A stretch of DNA of 64,000 bases from Ferrovibrio sp036381655 (GTDB taxonomy: Bacteria > Pseudomonadota > Alphaproteobacteria > Ferrovibrionales > Ferrovibrionaceae), in the NCBI RefSeq assembly GCF_036381655.1, contig NZ_DASVCJ010000040.1, forward strand, positions 62,001 to 126,000, in the 5' to 3' direction. The stretch's first letter is position 1. Each line of letters begins with the position of its first letter. The notes under the pieces were generated by a model that saw only the letters and a program-made list of their open reading frames with translations, was not told where the DNA came from and did no database searches. The position numbers and the translations under genes are program-made. Shown in pieces: positions 1 through 9,176 of the stretch.

Positions 1-2
1 GC

Positions 3-188
3 CGCATCCTGCGGCTGATCTTCAGCAGTGGCATAACCTACGACTATTTCGCCGTACCGTTGTCGGTCTATGACGCGCTGATGTCCGCCGTTTCGAAAGG
101 GCGGTTTTTCAACACGCGGATCCGCGACCGCTATCGCTGCCGCCGCATGCCGCGGCAATGGAACAAAATGACCACCACGCGCGTTTGA
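3..188 (+). CDS. KTSC-domain protein, C-terminal part (5' end outside window)
   Basis: The reading frame is open from the window edge to a TGA at 186-188 and encodes about 61 residues. The translated text (ILRLIFSSGITYDYFAVP, then ALMSAVSKGRFFNTRIRDRY) has the strand and helix pattern of KTSC domains, including the eponymous K-T/S-C-like SKGRFF segment and a conserved Y-F-V-P stretch. KTSC domains occur alone or fused to nucleic-acid-associated proteins such as lysyl-tRNA synthetase, and their function is unknown. The start codon lies upstream of the window, so total length and any N-terminal fusion partner cannot be seen. Family call is by motif recognition only. Confidence 0.72.
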   Translation, partial: RILRLIFSSGITYDYFAVPLSVYDALMSAVSKGRFFNTRIRDRYRCRRMPRQWNKMTTTRV

Positions 189-230
189 ATTACGTTGCGG
201 CCTGTTGCCGCAGGCCAGCTGTCATGCTGG

Positions 231-266
231 GAGTGTACTGGTGACTGTGAGTGTGCTGGTGACTGT
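231..266. repeat. Two-copy 18-bp direct repeat
   Basis: Two tandem 18-bp units (231-248 and 249-266) differ at one base. They lie between the KTSC gene and the next small gene and read GAGTGTRCTGGTGACTGT. No function is evident; slippage is a sufficient explanation. Confidence 0.6.
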
Positions 267-332
267 GCGTTTCCCGACAGTGGGCGGCTGCAATCCCGTT
301 TTCCTGCAGCCTTGTTGAACGGAGGGGGTACC

Positions 333-560
333 ATGCAGGTGAACGACTGGATCATCGATGTCTGCGCCAAGATCGTCGAGAACGAGGATTATGTCGTTTC
401 GCTGTGCGACGATGCCGATGGCGGCTACGATGTTGCCTTCGTCCGCCCGAAGCGGCGCAGCCAGCTGGCCGGCATGGAGCAGATCGCCGGCCGCGAAGCC
501 CTGATCGCCTTCCGCCAGGCTATGCGCGCCGCCGGCAGCCGCCACGGCTTCCGACCGTAA
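333..560 (+). CDS. Small hypothetical protein (75 aa)
   Basis: A 75-residue acidic protein beginning MQVNDWIIDVCAKIVENED. The ATG at 333 was chosen because a strong GGAGGGGG ribosome-binding site ends about 5 bases upstream; the longer in-frame reading from 195 lacks one. There is no signal peptide or membrane segment. The N-terminal half is predicted alpha/beta and the C-terminal half helical with Arg/Ala (REALIAFRQAMRAAG). I do not recognise the family. It follows the KTSC gene on the same strand, but 144 bases separate them, so co-transcription is uncertain. Confidence 0.55.
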   Translation: MQVNDWIIDVCAKIVENEDYVVSLCDDADGGYDVAFVRPKRRSQLAGMEQIAGREALIAFRQAMRAAGSRHGFRP

Positions 561-661
561 TACTTCCTTACAAGTATTGATCGCGCCGCGATGGAACGCG
601 GCGCGGCGCGTGGTGTTTCCCGCCCGCATGACTGTCGGGGATTCGAACGGGAGGCACCATC

Positions 662-853
662 ATGCAGATGACCGTGCTCCTACTGACGCTGCTGTTCCCC
701 AACTGGGCGCAACAAAGCGCGCCGCACGCCCTGCAAGCCTGCACTGAACGCGCGACCATCCTGGCATCGCGGATGGAGGATTCGGCGGCGAAAGCCGCCG
801 AATTGCAGCGCGCCTGCCGTGCCTTGCTGGCGGAAAAGCGGCAAAAGAGCTGA
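662..853 (+). CDS. Small hypothetical protein with hydrophobic N-terminus (63 aa)
   Basis: A 63-residue product starting MQMTVLLLTLLFPNWAQQSAP, followed by an amphipathic helix rich in Ala, Glu and Arg with two Cys residues (about positions 27 and 51). The short hydrophobic start could be a signal or an anchor, but it is only about 10 residues long. A GGGAGG sequence sits 6-8 bases before the ATG. No family is recognised. Its credibility rests on the ribosome-binding site and on the absence of a better reading frame in this interval. Confidence 0.42.
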   Translation: MQMTVLLLTLLFPNWAQQSAPHALQACTERATILASRMEDSAAKAAELQRACRALLAEKRQKS

Positions 854-907
854 CGCCGAAGCGGGCTTGAGGCGCCGCCGCCGAACAGGCGAGCTTGCGA
901 TCTCCTG

Positions 908-1858
908 CTAGCCGTTCAGCGCCGCCCACATCTCGCGGTCGCGTTCCGCCGTCCAGATGCGCGGATGATCCAGCCCGAGCGCCTCGTCGTAGGCGCGCGC
1001 CACGTTGAAGGGCTGGCAATGGTCGAAAATGGCGAAATTGCCGAAGCGCGGCCGCATCGCATCATTGGCGCGATCGAAGGCTTCCTTCAGCGACAAACCC
1101 TTGGCGGCGCTTTCCGCCACCGAGCCGTAGAGCGTGGTGAGGAAATCGCGGGTCAGCTGCAGGCCGTCGTTGACCTGCCTGGGATTGCTCAGCGCATCGC
1201 CGCGCCCGGGCACCAGGGCCTTGGCGTTGAAGCCGGCCAGAACGTCCAGCGTCTTCGGCCAGTCCTTGAAATGCGCATCGCCGCAATAGCAGGCCGAATG
1301 ATATTCGACCAGATCGCCGGAGAACATCACGCCGGCATCGGGCACCCAGGCCACCGTATCGCCCGCGGTATGGCCGCGGCCCAGATGCATGATCTCGACC
1401 CGCCGCTTGCCCATATAGAGCGTCATCTGCCTGGGGAAGCTGATGGTCGGCCAGGTCAGCCCCGGGACGCTGTCGGCGGCCTGGAACAGGCGGGGGAAGC
1501 GGCCGTATTCGGAATCCCAGTCCTCCTTGCCGCGCTCGATGATCAGCGAGCGCGTCGCATCCGAGGCGATCACCTGCTGCGGCTTGTAGGCCGAGGCGCC
1601 GAGCACGCGCACGGCATGGTAATGCGACAGCAGCACGTATTTGATCGGCTTGTCGGTGACCTTGCGGATATGCGCGATCACCTGATCGGCCATCTTCGGC
1701 GTCGCCTGGGTGTCGATCACCATCACGCCGTCATCGCCGATGATCACGCCGGTATTGGGGTCGCCCTCGGCGGTGAAGGCATAAAGGCCATCGCCGAGCT
1801 GGGTGAAGGAAATCTTCTTCTCGGCGGTATCGGCGGTGGAAGCGAAGGCTTTCGACAT
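908..1858 (-). CDS. MBL-fold metallo-hydrolase with incomplete second metal site
   Basis: A 316-residue protein of the metallo-beta-lactamase fold. It begins with the beta strands typical of the fold (GLYAFTAEGDPNTGVIIGDDGVMVIDTQ). The zinc-1 ligands are visible: His79, His81 and His163 (GRGHTAGDT). Of the zinc-2 ligands only Asp182 (SGDLVE) remains. The usual Asp-His of HxHxDH is Val83-Arg84, and the distal His of the VPGHG motif is Arg219 (VPGRG). It is the last gene of the dctP-dctQ-dctM run, starting 12 bases after the dctM stop, so it is probably co-transcribed with the transporter. The cytoplasmic role is likely hydrolysis of a thioester or ester, or a non-catalytic role; the substrate is unknown. 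Confidence 0.85.
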   Translation of the reverse strand: MSKAFASTADTAEKKISFTQLGDGLYAFTAEGDPNTGVIIGDDGVMVIDTQATPKMADQVIAHIRKVTDKPIKYVLLSHYHAVRVLGASAYKPQQVIASDATRSLIIERGKEDWDSEYGRFPRLFQAADSVPGLTWPTISFPRQMTLYMGKRRVEIMHLGRGHTAGDTVAWVPDAGVMFSGDLVEYHSACYCGDAHFKDWPKTLDVLAGFNAKALVPGRGDALSNPRQVNDGLQLTRDFLTTLYGSVAESAAKGLSLKEAFDRANDAMRPRFGNFAIFDHCQPFNVARAYDEALGLDHPRIWTAERDREMWAALNG

Positions 1859-1870
1859 GATGATCTCCCG

Positions 1871-3217
<1,347 letters not shown>

Positions 3218-3219
3218 GG

Positions 3220-3786
3220 TCAGGCCTCGCGCCGCGACGGAAGGAAGAAGGAGAGGATCAGGCGCAGCGCGCGCGTCACCCCCAGCAGGCCGAGCAGGCC
3301 GAAGCCGAGCGGCATCACCGCCTTGATGATCCAGCGGTCGACCAGGCCGCCGTAGGACGAGCTTTCGCCCGAGTCGAACGCCGCCGCCATGTAGCGCCAG
3401 GCGAACCAGGTCATCACGGCGGCGAAGGGCAGCAGGAAGAAGAGATCGCCGAAGATGGTGACGATGCGGCGCAGGCGGTCGGAAAAACTGCCGGCGAGGA
3501 AATCGACGCTGACATGGGCGTCGGCATGCAGGGCGTAGACGCCGCCCAGCATCACCAGCAAGGCGAAGAGATGCCATTGCAGGTCGTTGAGGCCGTTCAG
3601 GGTCAGGCGCTCGCCGAACAGCGGCACCGGCACGCCCCAATCGAGCAGCACATTGGTGCGGGCCTGCACCATGGCGACGCCGATGCAGACGCTGAGCGTC
3701 AGGATCGGCACGGTCCAGCCGATCACCCGCCCGAGTGAGGCGCAGCCGGCTTCGATCGATTCAAGCAACCTGATCACGGATATCAT
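3220..3786 (-). CDS. dctQ: TRAP transporter small permease (DctQ family)
   Basis: A 188-residue protein with four hydrophobic segments, the normal architecture of DctQ subunits. The segment LRRIVTIFGDLFFLLPFAAVMTWFAWRYM resembles the third and fourth helices of the family. It supports DctM in the inner membrane and contacts the substrate-loaded binding protein. The start ATG at 3786 is downstream of a strong intercistronic stem-loop that separates it from dctP. The larger size (188 rather than about 160 residues) is common in the mannitol/chloroaromatic-type TRAP subgroup. Confidence 0.88.
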   Translation of the reverse strand: MISVIRLLESIEAGCASLGRVIGWTVPILTLSVCIGVAMVQARTNVLLDWGVPVPLFGERLTLNGLNDLQWHLFALLVMLGGVYALHADAHVSVDFLAGSFSDRLRRIVTIFGDLFFLLPFAAVMTWFAWRYMAAAFDSGESSSYGGLVDRWIIKAVMPLGFGLLGLLGVTRALRLILSFFLPSRREA

Positions 3787-3800
3787 CCTCGATGAATCGA

Positions 3801-3828
3801 GCCGCCGCCGGCCTGCGCCGGCGGCGGC
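3801..3828 (-). promoter_or_regulatory. Intercistronic stem-loop between dctP and dctQ
   Basis: A perfect 12-bp inverted repeat (GCCGCCGCCGGC at 3801-3812 and its complement at 3817-3828) with a 4-base loop. It lies directly after the dctP stop codon and lacks a U-run on the minus strand, so it is not a simple terminator. Such structures after binding-protein genes usually stabilise the upstream mRNA or reduce expression of the permease genes; that role is inferred here. Confidence 0.6.
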
Positions 3829-3840
3829 GTATTGACCCGG

Positions 3841-4884
3841 TCAGTTGCGCGGCAGGGCCTGCAGCTGGTTCCAGCGGCCGACGCGCTTGATATAGGCGGT
3901 CAGCGACTGGTAGGCCTGATTGAACAGCGCATCCTTCTGGGCCTCTTCCTCCATCACCTCGGTGGAAGCCTTATGCAGGGCGGCCAGCACCGGCTCGGGG
4001 AAGCGCTGCACCTTCACGCCGGCCTTCTCGATCTGCTCGATGGCGGCGATCTGCGCATTCATCTGGTCGTACATGTTGTAGGTGATGTTGGCCTGGCAGG
4101 CCTCGACCATGATCTGCTGCTGCTTGGGCGAGAACTTGTTCCACACATCCATGTTGACGATGATCGTGTCCCAGCTCGCCGGCTGATGCCAGCCGGGGAA
4201 GTAGTAGTATTTGGCGATCTTCTGCAGGCCGAGCCCGAGATCGAGCTGCGGCGCCGAGAATTCCGCCGCCTCGATGCGGCCGCGCTCCAGCGAGACGAAG
4301 ATTTCGCCGGCCGGCACGAGCTGCACATTGGCGCCCAGCTTGGCCATCGCCTTGGCGCCCAGGCCGGCGATGCGCATGTTGAGGCCCTTGATGTCGTCGA
4401 CGGTCTTGATCTCCTTGTTGAACCAGCCGCCGGCCTCGGGCACGACCAGATGGCAGGGGATGATCTTCACGTGATGCGGATCATAGGCCTTCTGGATGAT
4501 CTCCAGGCCGCCGCCCTGGAACATCCAGCCGAGGAACAGGTCCGGGTCCGGGCCGAAGGGCATCGAGCCGACCAGATTGGCGACCGGGATTTTGTTGGCC
4601 CAGTAGCCGACCCAGTCGAAGCCCATCGGAATCGAGCCGTTGCTGACCGCGCCGAACACCTCGAAGGGCGGCACGAACTCGCCGGCGCCGTGCACCTTGA
4701 TCTTGATCTCGTTGTTGGTCATCAGCGCGACGCGCTCGGCCCATTTGACCGGGCTGGGGCCGATCGACGGTACCTGCAGGCCGAACACGCTCTGCAGATC
4801 GTAGTCCTTGGCGATTGCCGGCGTGGTGGCGAGCAAGGCTCCGCCAAAGGCAATAGCCGCCGCCTTCAAGAATAGCTGACGCAT
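3841..4884 (-). CDS. dctP: TRAP transporter substrate-binding protein (TakP/DctP family)
   Basis: A 347-residue periplasmic protein with a cleavable signal (MRQLFLKAAAIAFGGALLATTPAIAKD). Landmarks HGAGEFVPPFEVFGAVSNG, GGWFNKEIKTVDDIKGLNMRI, ALERG-like SLERGRIEAAEF and YYYFPGWHQP match the TakP subgroup, whose studied members bind 2-oxo acids with a cation. It captures the ligand for the DctQM permease. The ATG at 4884 is preceded by GGGAGGGA; the longer in-frame reading upstream has no ribosome-binding site. It is the first gene of the minus-strand operon and diverges from an SDR gene. Ligand identity cannot be read from sequence. Confidence 0.92.
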   Translation of the reverse strand: MRQLFLKAAAIAFGGALLATTPAIAKDYDLQSVFGLQVPSIGPSPVKWAERVALMTNNEIKIKVHGAGEFVPPFEVFGAVSNGSIPMGFDWVGYWANKIPVANLVGSMPFGPDPDLFLGWMFQGGGLEIIQKAYDPHHVKIIPCHLVVPEAGGWFNKEIKTVDDIKGLNMRIAGLGAKAMAKLGANVQLVPAGEIFVSLERGRIEAAEFSAPQLDLGLGLQKIAKYYYFPGWHQPASWDTIIVNMDVWNKFSPKQQQIMVEACQANITYNMYDQMNAQIAAIEQIEKAGVKVQRFPEPVLAALHKASTEVMEEEAQKDALFNQAYQSLTAYIKRVGRWNQLQALPRN

Positions 4885-5013
4885 AAGTCCCTCCCCTCGG
4901 GGTCTGAAAACCGACCGATCATCCGGCGGCCCTTCTGGGCCCCGGCTGAGCATTCCTCCAATCGCGATCGCAGACGGCCCCGCGAACGGCCCGCTTGCAA
5001 TCCGACAAGACGG

Positions 5014-5042
5014 AGAATATGAAATAACGAATACGTTCGCAA
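5014..5042 (-). promoter_or_regulatory. Candidate sigma70 promoter for dctPQM
   Basis: On the minus strand TTGCGA (5037-5042) and TATTCT (5014-5019) are separated by exactly 17 bases, giving a leader of about 120 bases before dctP. An interrupted dyad CGAA-tacg-TTCG (5028-5039) overlaps it and could be an operator for the IclR regulator encoded nearby. Both are predictions from consensus. Confidence 0.5.
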
Positions 5043-5070
5043 TACACGAATTAAGATAGGACAAGGACCA

Positions 5071-5826
5071 ATGGCTAAACTATTGGAAAGCGATGTCGCT
5101 ATCGTCACCGGGGCGGCGCAGGGCAATGGCCGGGCCATCGCCTTCGGCCTGGCCGAACAGGGCGCCGCCGTGGCGCTGGGCGATGTGAAGGCCGCCGACT
5201 GCGAAGCGGCCGCGGCGGAAATCCGCAAGCGGGGCGGCCGGGCCTTCGCCGCCGCGCTCGACGTGACCGATGCCGCGCAATGCGCAAGCTTCGCCGCCCA
5301 GGCCGAAGCCGCCCTCGGGCCCGCCTCGATCCTGGTCAACAATGCCGGCATCATCCGCCGCGTCGGCATCGACGACCCCGACTACGACCGGCACTGGCAG
5401 GAGACGCTGACGGTCAATGCCACCGGCATGAAGAACATGGTGCGCGCGCTGCTGCCGCAATTGCGGCGCACCAGGGGCCGCATCGTCAATCTCGGCTCGA
5501 TCAACTCCTTCGCGACCGGGCCGCGCGCCACCACCTACACCGCCAGCAAGGGCGCGGTGCTGCAATTCACCCGCGCCCTCGCCGCCGAACTGGCGCCCGA
5601 AGGCATCCGGGTCAACGGCATCGCACCCGGCGTGATCGATACGCCGATGACGGAGGCGACCCGCGCCGATCCGGCCGCCATCGGCCGCTTCATGGCGCAT
5701 ACGCCGATGGGCCGCACCGGCCGGCCCGAGGAACTGGTCGGTCCGGTCGTCTTTCTCGCATCCACCATGTCAAGCTACGTCACCGGCGCCATGCTGCCGG
5801 TCGATGGCGGTTATCTGACGCTTTGA
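5071..5826 (+). CDS. SDR-family NAD(P)-dependent oxidoreductase
   Basis: A 251-residue classical short-chain dehydrogenase. It has the dinucleotide-binding TGxxxGxG-type segment (VTGAAQGNGRAIA), NNAG at about residue 90, the catalytic Ser of LGSINSF, the YTASK pair and the typical C-terminal GAMLPVDGGYL. It would oxidise or reduce a hydroxy/keto group in the cytoplasm. The acidic residue after the second beta strand (GDVKAAD) favours NAD over NADP. It is the first gene of the plus-strand run, 16 bases ahead of a flavoprotein gene, and diverges from the TRAP genes, so its substrate is probably the imported compound or a derivative. Confidence 0.93.
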   Translation: MAKLLESDVAIVTGAAQGNGRAIAFGLAEQGAAVALGDVKAADCEAAAAEIRKRGGRAFAAALDVTDAAQCASFAAQAEAALGPASILVNNAGIIRRVGIDDPDYDRHWQETLTVNATGMKNMVRALLPQLRRTRGRIVNLGSINSFATGPRATTYTASKGAVLQFTRALAAELAPEGIRVNGIAPGVIDTPMTEATRADPAAIGRFMAHTPMGRTGRPEELVGPVVFLASTMSSYVTGAMLPVDGGYLTL

Positions 5827-5842
5827 GCGGAGTACGGCAGTT

Positions 5843-7564
5843 ATGAACGCATCCTCCCCGATAACGAAAACCCATGATTGCGACCTGCTGGTGATCGGCT
5901 CCGGCGCCGGCGGCATGGCGGCGGCAATCACCGCGAAGCTGCATGGCCTCGACGTGCTGATCGTCGAGAAGGAGCCCGTCTATGGCGGCACGACGGCGCG
6001 TTCGGGCGGCTGGCTGTGGATTCCGGCCAATCCGCTGGCGGCGCGCGAAGGCATCCAGGACAGCAAGGAAGCCGCCCGCACCTATCTGCAGCACGAGGCC
6101 GGCAACCATTTCGATGCGGCGCGCGTCGATGCCTTCCTGGAGAACGGCCCGAAGATGGTCGATTTCTTCCAGAACAAGACCGCGGTGCAATTCGTGCTCG
6201 GCGCGCAATTCTCCGACTATCATCCCTATCAGCCGGGCGGCCTGGCCGGCGGGCGGTCGATCTGCGCCGAGCCCTTCGACGGCCGCGCGCTGGGCGATCG
6301 CATCAAGACGCTGCGGCCGCCGCTCGCCGAGATCACCTTCGTCGGCATGATGATCGGCTCGGGCAAGGAGCTGCTGCATTTCTTCAACGTCACCCGCTCG
6401 GTGGTCTCGGCGGCCTATGTCGCCAAGCTGCTGGTCAAATACGGCCGCGATCTTCTCACGCATGGCCGCGCCATGCGGCTGACCAACGGCAATGCCCTGG
6501 CCGGACGGCTGGCGAAATCCGCCTTCGATCTCGGCATTCCGCTGTGGCTGGAAGCGCCGGCGCAGGAGCTTTTGCGCGAGGGCGAGGCCGTGACCGGCGC
6601 GATCATCGGCTGCAAGGACGGCCCGGTGCGGGTGAACGCCAAACGCGGCGTCGTTCTGGCCACCGGCGGCTTTCCGCATGACATCGCGCGCCGCGCCAGG
6701 CTGTATCCGCATGCGCCCAGCGGCCGCGAGCATTGGTCGCCGACGCCCGAGGGCAATACCGGCGACGGCATCAGGCTGGCCAGCGCGCTGGGCGCGACCA
6801 CGGCCGACGAGCTGCCCAATGCCGCGGCCTGGGTGCCGGTCAGCCGCGTGCCGCGCAAGGACGGCAGCATCGGCACCTTCCCGCATTTCATCGACCGCGC
6901 CAAACCGGGCGTCATCGCGGTGACCCGCGCCGGCACGCGCTTCGTCAACGAAGGCAACTGCTATCACGATTTCTGCCAGGCCCTGGTCAAGGCGAGCAAG
7001 AACCTGCCCGGCGAAATCTGCGCCTGGCTGATCTGCGATCATCCGACCCTGCGGCGTTATGGCCTGGGCCATGTGAAGCCCTTCCCGGTGCCGCTGTCGC
7101 ATCAGATCAGGAATGGCTATCTCAAGCGCGGCGCGACCCTGGCCGAACTGGCGCAGGCCTGCGGCATCGACGCCGCGGCATTGCAGCGCACGGTGGCCGA
7201 CTACAACAGCCATGCGCGCAAGGGCGAGGATCCGCAATTCGGCAAGGGCAGCACGGCCTATAACCGCTATCTCGGCGATCCCACGGTGAAACCCAATCCC
7301 TGCATCGCGCCGGTCGAGACCGGACCCTTCTATGCCGTGCAGGTCGTGATCGGCGATCTCGGCAGCTTCGCCGGCCTGAAGACCGATGCGCAGGCCCGCG
7401 TGCTGGACGGCCGCACCGGCCAGCCGGTGCCCGGGCTGTATGCCGCCGGCAACGACATGGCCAGCATCATGGGCGGCAACTATCCCGGCGGCGGCATCAC
7501 GCTGGGCCCGGCGATGACTTTCGGCTATATCGCCGGCCGGCATGCCGCCGGTGTCGCCGATTGA
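5843..7564 (+). CDS. FAD-dependent oxidoreductase, 3-ketosteroid dehydrogenase-like
   Basis: A 573-residue FAD_binding_2 flavoprotein. The N-terminal Rossmann motif is DLLVIGSGAGGMAAAI with the acidic ribose-binding residue in IVEKEP. The second FAD segment near the C-terminus (GLYAAGNDMASIMGGNYPGGGITLGPAMTFGYIAGRHAA) is characteristic of the ketosteroid 1-dehydrogenase / fumarate reductase flavoprotein group. ETGPFYAVQV matches the substrate-side loop. It likely introduces a double bond next to a keto group of the compound handled by the neighbouring SDR, but similarity to steroid enzymes does not prove a steroid substrate. Its stop codon lies inside a 14-bp tandem repeat. Confidence 0.9.
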   Translation: MNASSPITKTHDCDLLVIGSGAGGMAAAITAKLHGLDVLIVEKEPVYGGTTARSGGWLWIPANPLAAREGIQDSKEAARTYLQHEAGNHFDAARVDAFLENGPKMVDFFQNKTAVQFVLGAQFSDYHPYQPGGLAGGRSICAEPFDGRALGDRIKTLRPPLAEITFVGMMIGSGKELLHFFNVTRSVVSAAYVAKLLVKYGRDLLTHGRAMRLTNGNALAGRLAKSAFDLGIPLWLEAPAQELLREGEAVTGAIIGCKDGPVRVNAKRGVVLATGGFPHDIARRARLYPHAPSGREHWSPTPEGNTGDGIRLASALGATTADELPNAAAWVPVSRVPRKDGSIGTFPHFIDRAKPGVIAVTRAGTRFVNEGNCYHDFCQALVKASKNLPGEICAWLICDHPTLRRYGLGHVKPFPVPLSHQIRNGYLKRGATLAELAQACGIDAAALQRTVADYNSHARKGEDPQFGKGSTAYNRYLGDPTVKPNPCIAPVETGPFYAVQVVIGDLGSFAGLKTDAQARVLDGRTGQPVPGLYAAGNDMASIMGGNYPGGGITLGPAMTFGYIAGRHAAGVAD

Positions 7565-7614
7565 CAGGGCACGATTGACAGGACGCGAATGACAGGGCGC
7601 GAGTGACAGGCGCG
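7561..7614. repeat. Imperfect 14-bp tandem repeat at a gene boundary
   Basis: Units start at 7561, 7575, 7589 and 7603 (consensus WTGACAGGRCGCGA, the last unit truncated). The first includes the TGA stop of the flavoprotein gene, so each unit carries TGA in the same register. Two units contain TTGACA, a consensus -35 hexamer. Confidence 0.75.
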
Positions 7615-7657
7615 GCCATACCCGCTATTGAAGGGAAAACTGGGTAGGCGAAGCGGC

Positions 7658-8515
7658 ATGTCGGAAAAGGTGGCGGGCGCACAGCAGCCGATCTCGCTAT
7701 ACAGCGAGAACGATTCCGAGGCGCGGCTGCGCATCGGCGGACGCGGCGTGCAGTCGGTCGAAATCGGCGGCCGGCTGCTCAAGCTGCTCGCCGATGCCAG
7801 CCAGCCGATGATGCTGCGCGATCTCGCCACCCAGGCCGAGCTGACGCCGGGCCAGGCGCATGCCTATCTGACCAGCTTCCGCAAGCTCGAACTGGTCGAG
7901 CAGGACGCGGCCTCGGGGCGCTATCATCTCGGCCCTTTCGCGCTGCGCCTCGGCCTCGCCCGGCTGCACGGCACCGATCCCTACCGCCTCGCCTCGGAAG
8001 CGGTGATCGGCCTGGCGGAGGAACTGAGCCTGATGGTGGCAGTCACCGTCTGGGGCACGCATGGGCCGACCATCGTGCTGGTGCAGGAATCCTCCAACTA
8101 CATCCACGCCAATGTCCGCCCCGGCGGCATGTTCACCGTCACCGGCACGGCGACCGGCAAGATCTTCGCCGCCTATCTGCCGCCCAAGCTGGTCGAGCCG
8201 GTGATACAGGCCGAATTGCAGGCGGCGCAGAAGGGCTGGAACAACAGCGGCGCGCTCTCCGGCGAGGCGCTGACGCGCGAGATCGAGAAGGTGCGCCGCG
8301 ACGGCATCGCCGCCACCATCGACCTGCCGGTGCCGGGCATCAGCGCGCTGGCGGCGCCGATCTTCAATCACAGCGGCCATTTGCAGCTGGCGATCACCGT
8401 AATCGGCCCGACGCCGAAGATCGATGTCGGCCTCAGCGGCCCGCATGCCGAGGCGCTGCGCAATTTCACCCGCCGCATTTCCGCCCAGCTCGGCTATTTC
8501 CCGCCATCGGCGTGA
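7658..8515 (+). CDS. IclR-family transcriptional regulator
   Basis: A 285-residue protein with an N-terminal winged helix-turn-helix (about residues 28-85; GGRLLKLLADASQPMMLRDLATQAELTPGQAHAYL) followed by a ligand-binding domain of the IclR type (LSLMVAVTVWGTHGPTIVLVQESS, VTGTATGKIFAAYLPP, and the C-terminal ISALAAPIFNHSGHLQLAITVIGP). The ATG at 7658 is preferred over TTG 30 bases earlier. It sits third in the SDR-flavoprotein run and is likely the local regulator of this uptake and oxidation locus, binding a pathway intermediate. Confidence 0.92.
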   Translation: MSEKVAGAQQPISLYSENDSEARLRIGGRGVQSVEIGGRLLKLLADASQPMMLRDLATQAELTPGQAHAYLTSFRKLELVEQDAASGRYHLGPFALRLGLARLHGTDPYRLASEAVIGLAEELSLMVAVTVWGTHGPTIVLVQESSNYIHANVRPGGMFTVTGTATGKIFAAYLPPKLVEPVIQAELQAAQKGWNNSGALSGEALTREIEKVRRDGIAATIDLPVPGISALAAPIFNHSGHLQLAITVIGPTPKIDVGLSGPHAEALRNFTRRISAQLGYFPPSA

Positions 8516-8589
8516 GGTGCCGGCGCGGAACAAGCCGCCATCCGCCCGGTTGTCTCCTTTCAACACAAGCATAGAGAGGAGAGACAACG

Positions 8590-9156
8590 ATGGCGAAGAT
8601 CACCGAATCCCGCGTCCTGATCATCGCGGCCAACGGCGTCGAGCAGTCGGAACTGACCGTGCCGCGCGACCGCCTGCGCGAAAAGGGCGCGACCGTCGAG
8701 GTCGCCTCGCCGGACGGCCGTCCGATCCGCGGCTGGAACAAGGACGATTGGGGCGAGGACATCAAGGCCGATTGCCGCATCAACGACGTCAATCCGGCCG
8801 ATTACGACGCCCTGGTCATCCCCGGCGGCCAGATCAATCCCGATCTGCTGCGCGTCAACCCCAATGCGGTGAGCGTGGTGAAATCCTTCGTCGAATCCGG
8901 CAAGCCGATCGGCGCGATCTGCCACGGACCCTGGCTGCTGGTCGAGGCCGATGCCGTGCGCGGCCGGCGCATGACCTCATACAAATCGGTGCGCAAGGAT
9001 GTCGAGAATGCCGGCGCCACCTGGCTGGATCAGGAGGTCGTGGTCGATGACGGCATCGTCACCAGCCGCTCGCCCGCCGATCTGGCGCCCTTCGTCGCCA
9101 AGGTGATCGAGGAAATCCAGGAAGGATCGCATCGCCGCCGCGCCGCCGCCGAATAG
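8590..9156 (+). CDS. DJ-1/PfpI-family protein
   Basis: A 188-residue type-1 glutamine-amidotransferase-fold protein. The nucleophile elbow AICHGPWLL places the reactive Cys at residue 111 followed by His112, as in PfpI/YhbO proteins, and the acidic partner lies in NGVEQSEL. The usual ALVIPGG strand is present. Family members are described as deglycases, chaperones or proteases; the activity here cannot be fixed. A GAGAGGAGAG ribosome-binding site precedes the ATG. It follows the IclR gene by 74 bases and may belong to the same unit or stand alone as a stress gene. Confidence 0.92.
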   Translation: MAKITESRVLIIAANGVEQSELTVPRDRLREKGATVEVASPDGRPIRGWNKDDWGEDIKADCRINDVNPADYDALVIPGGQINPDLLRVNPNAVSVVKSFVESGKPIGAICHGPWLLVEADAVRGRRMTSYKSVRKDVENAGATWLDQEVVVDDGIVTSRSPADLAPFVAKVIEEIQEGSHRRRAAAE

Positions 9157-9176
9157 CGGCCGCGCCGCTTCGCGCA

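Noticed and set aside
5780..7543. Minus-strand 587-aa frame over the flavoprotein gene
   Set aside because: Antisense shadow without a ribosome-binding site or recognisable domain.
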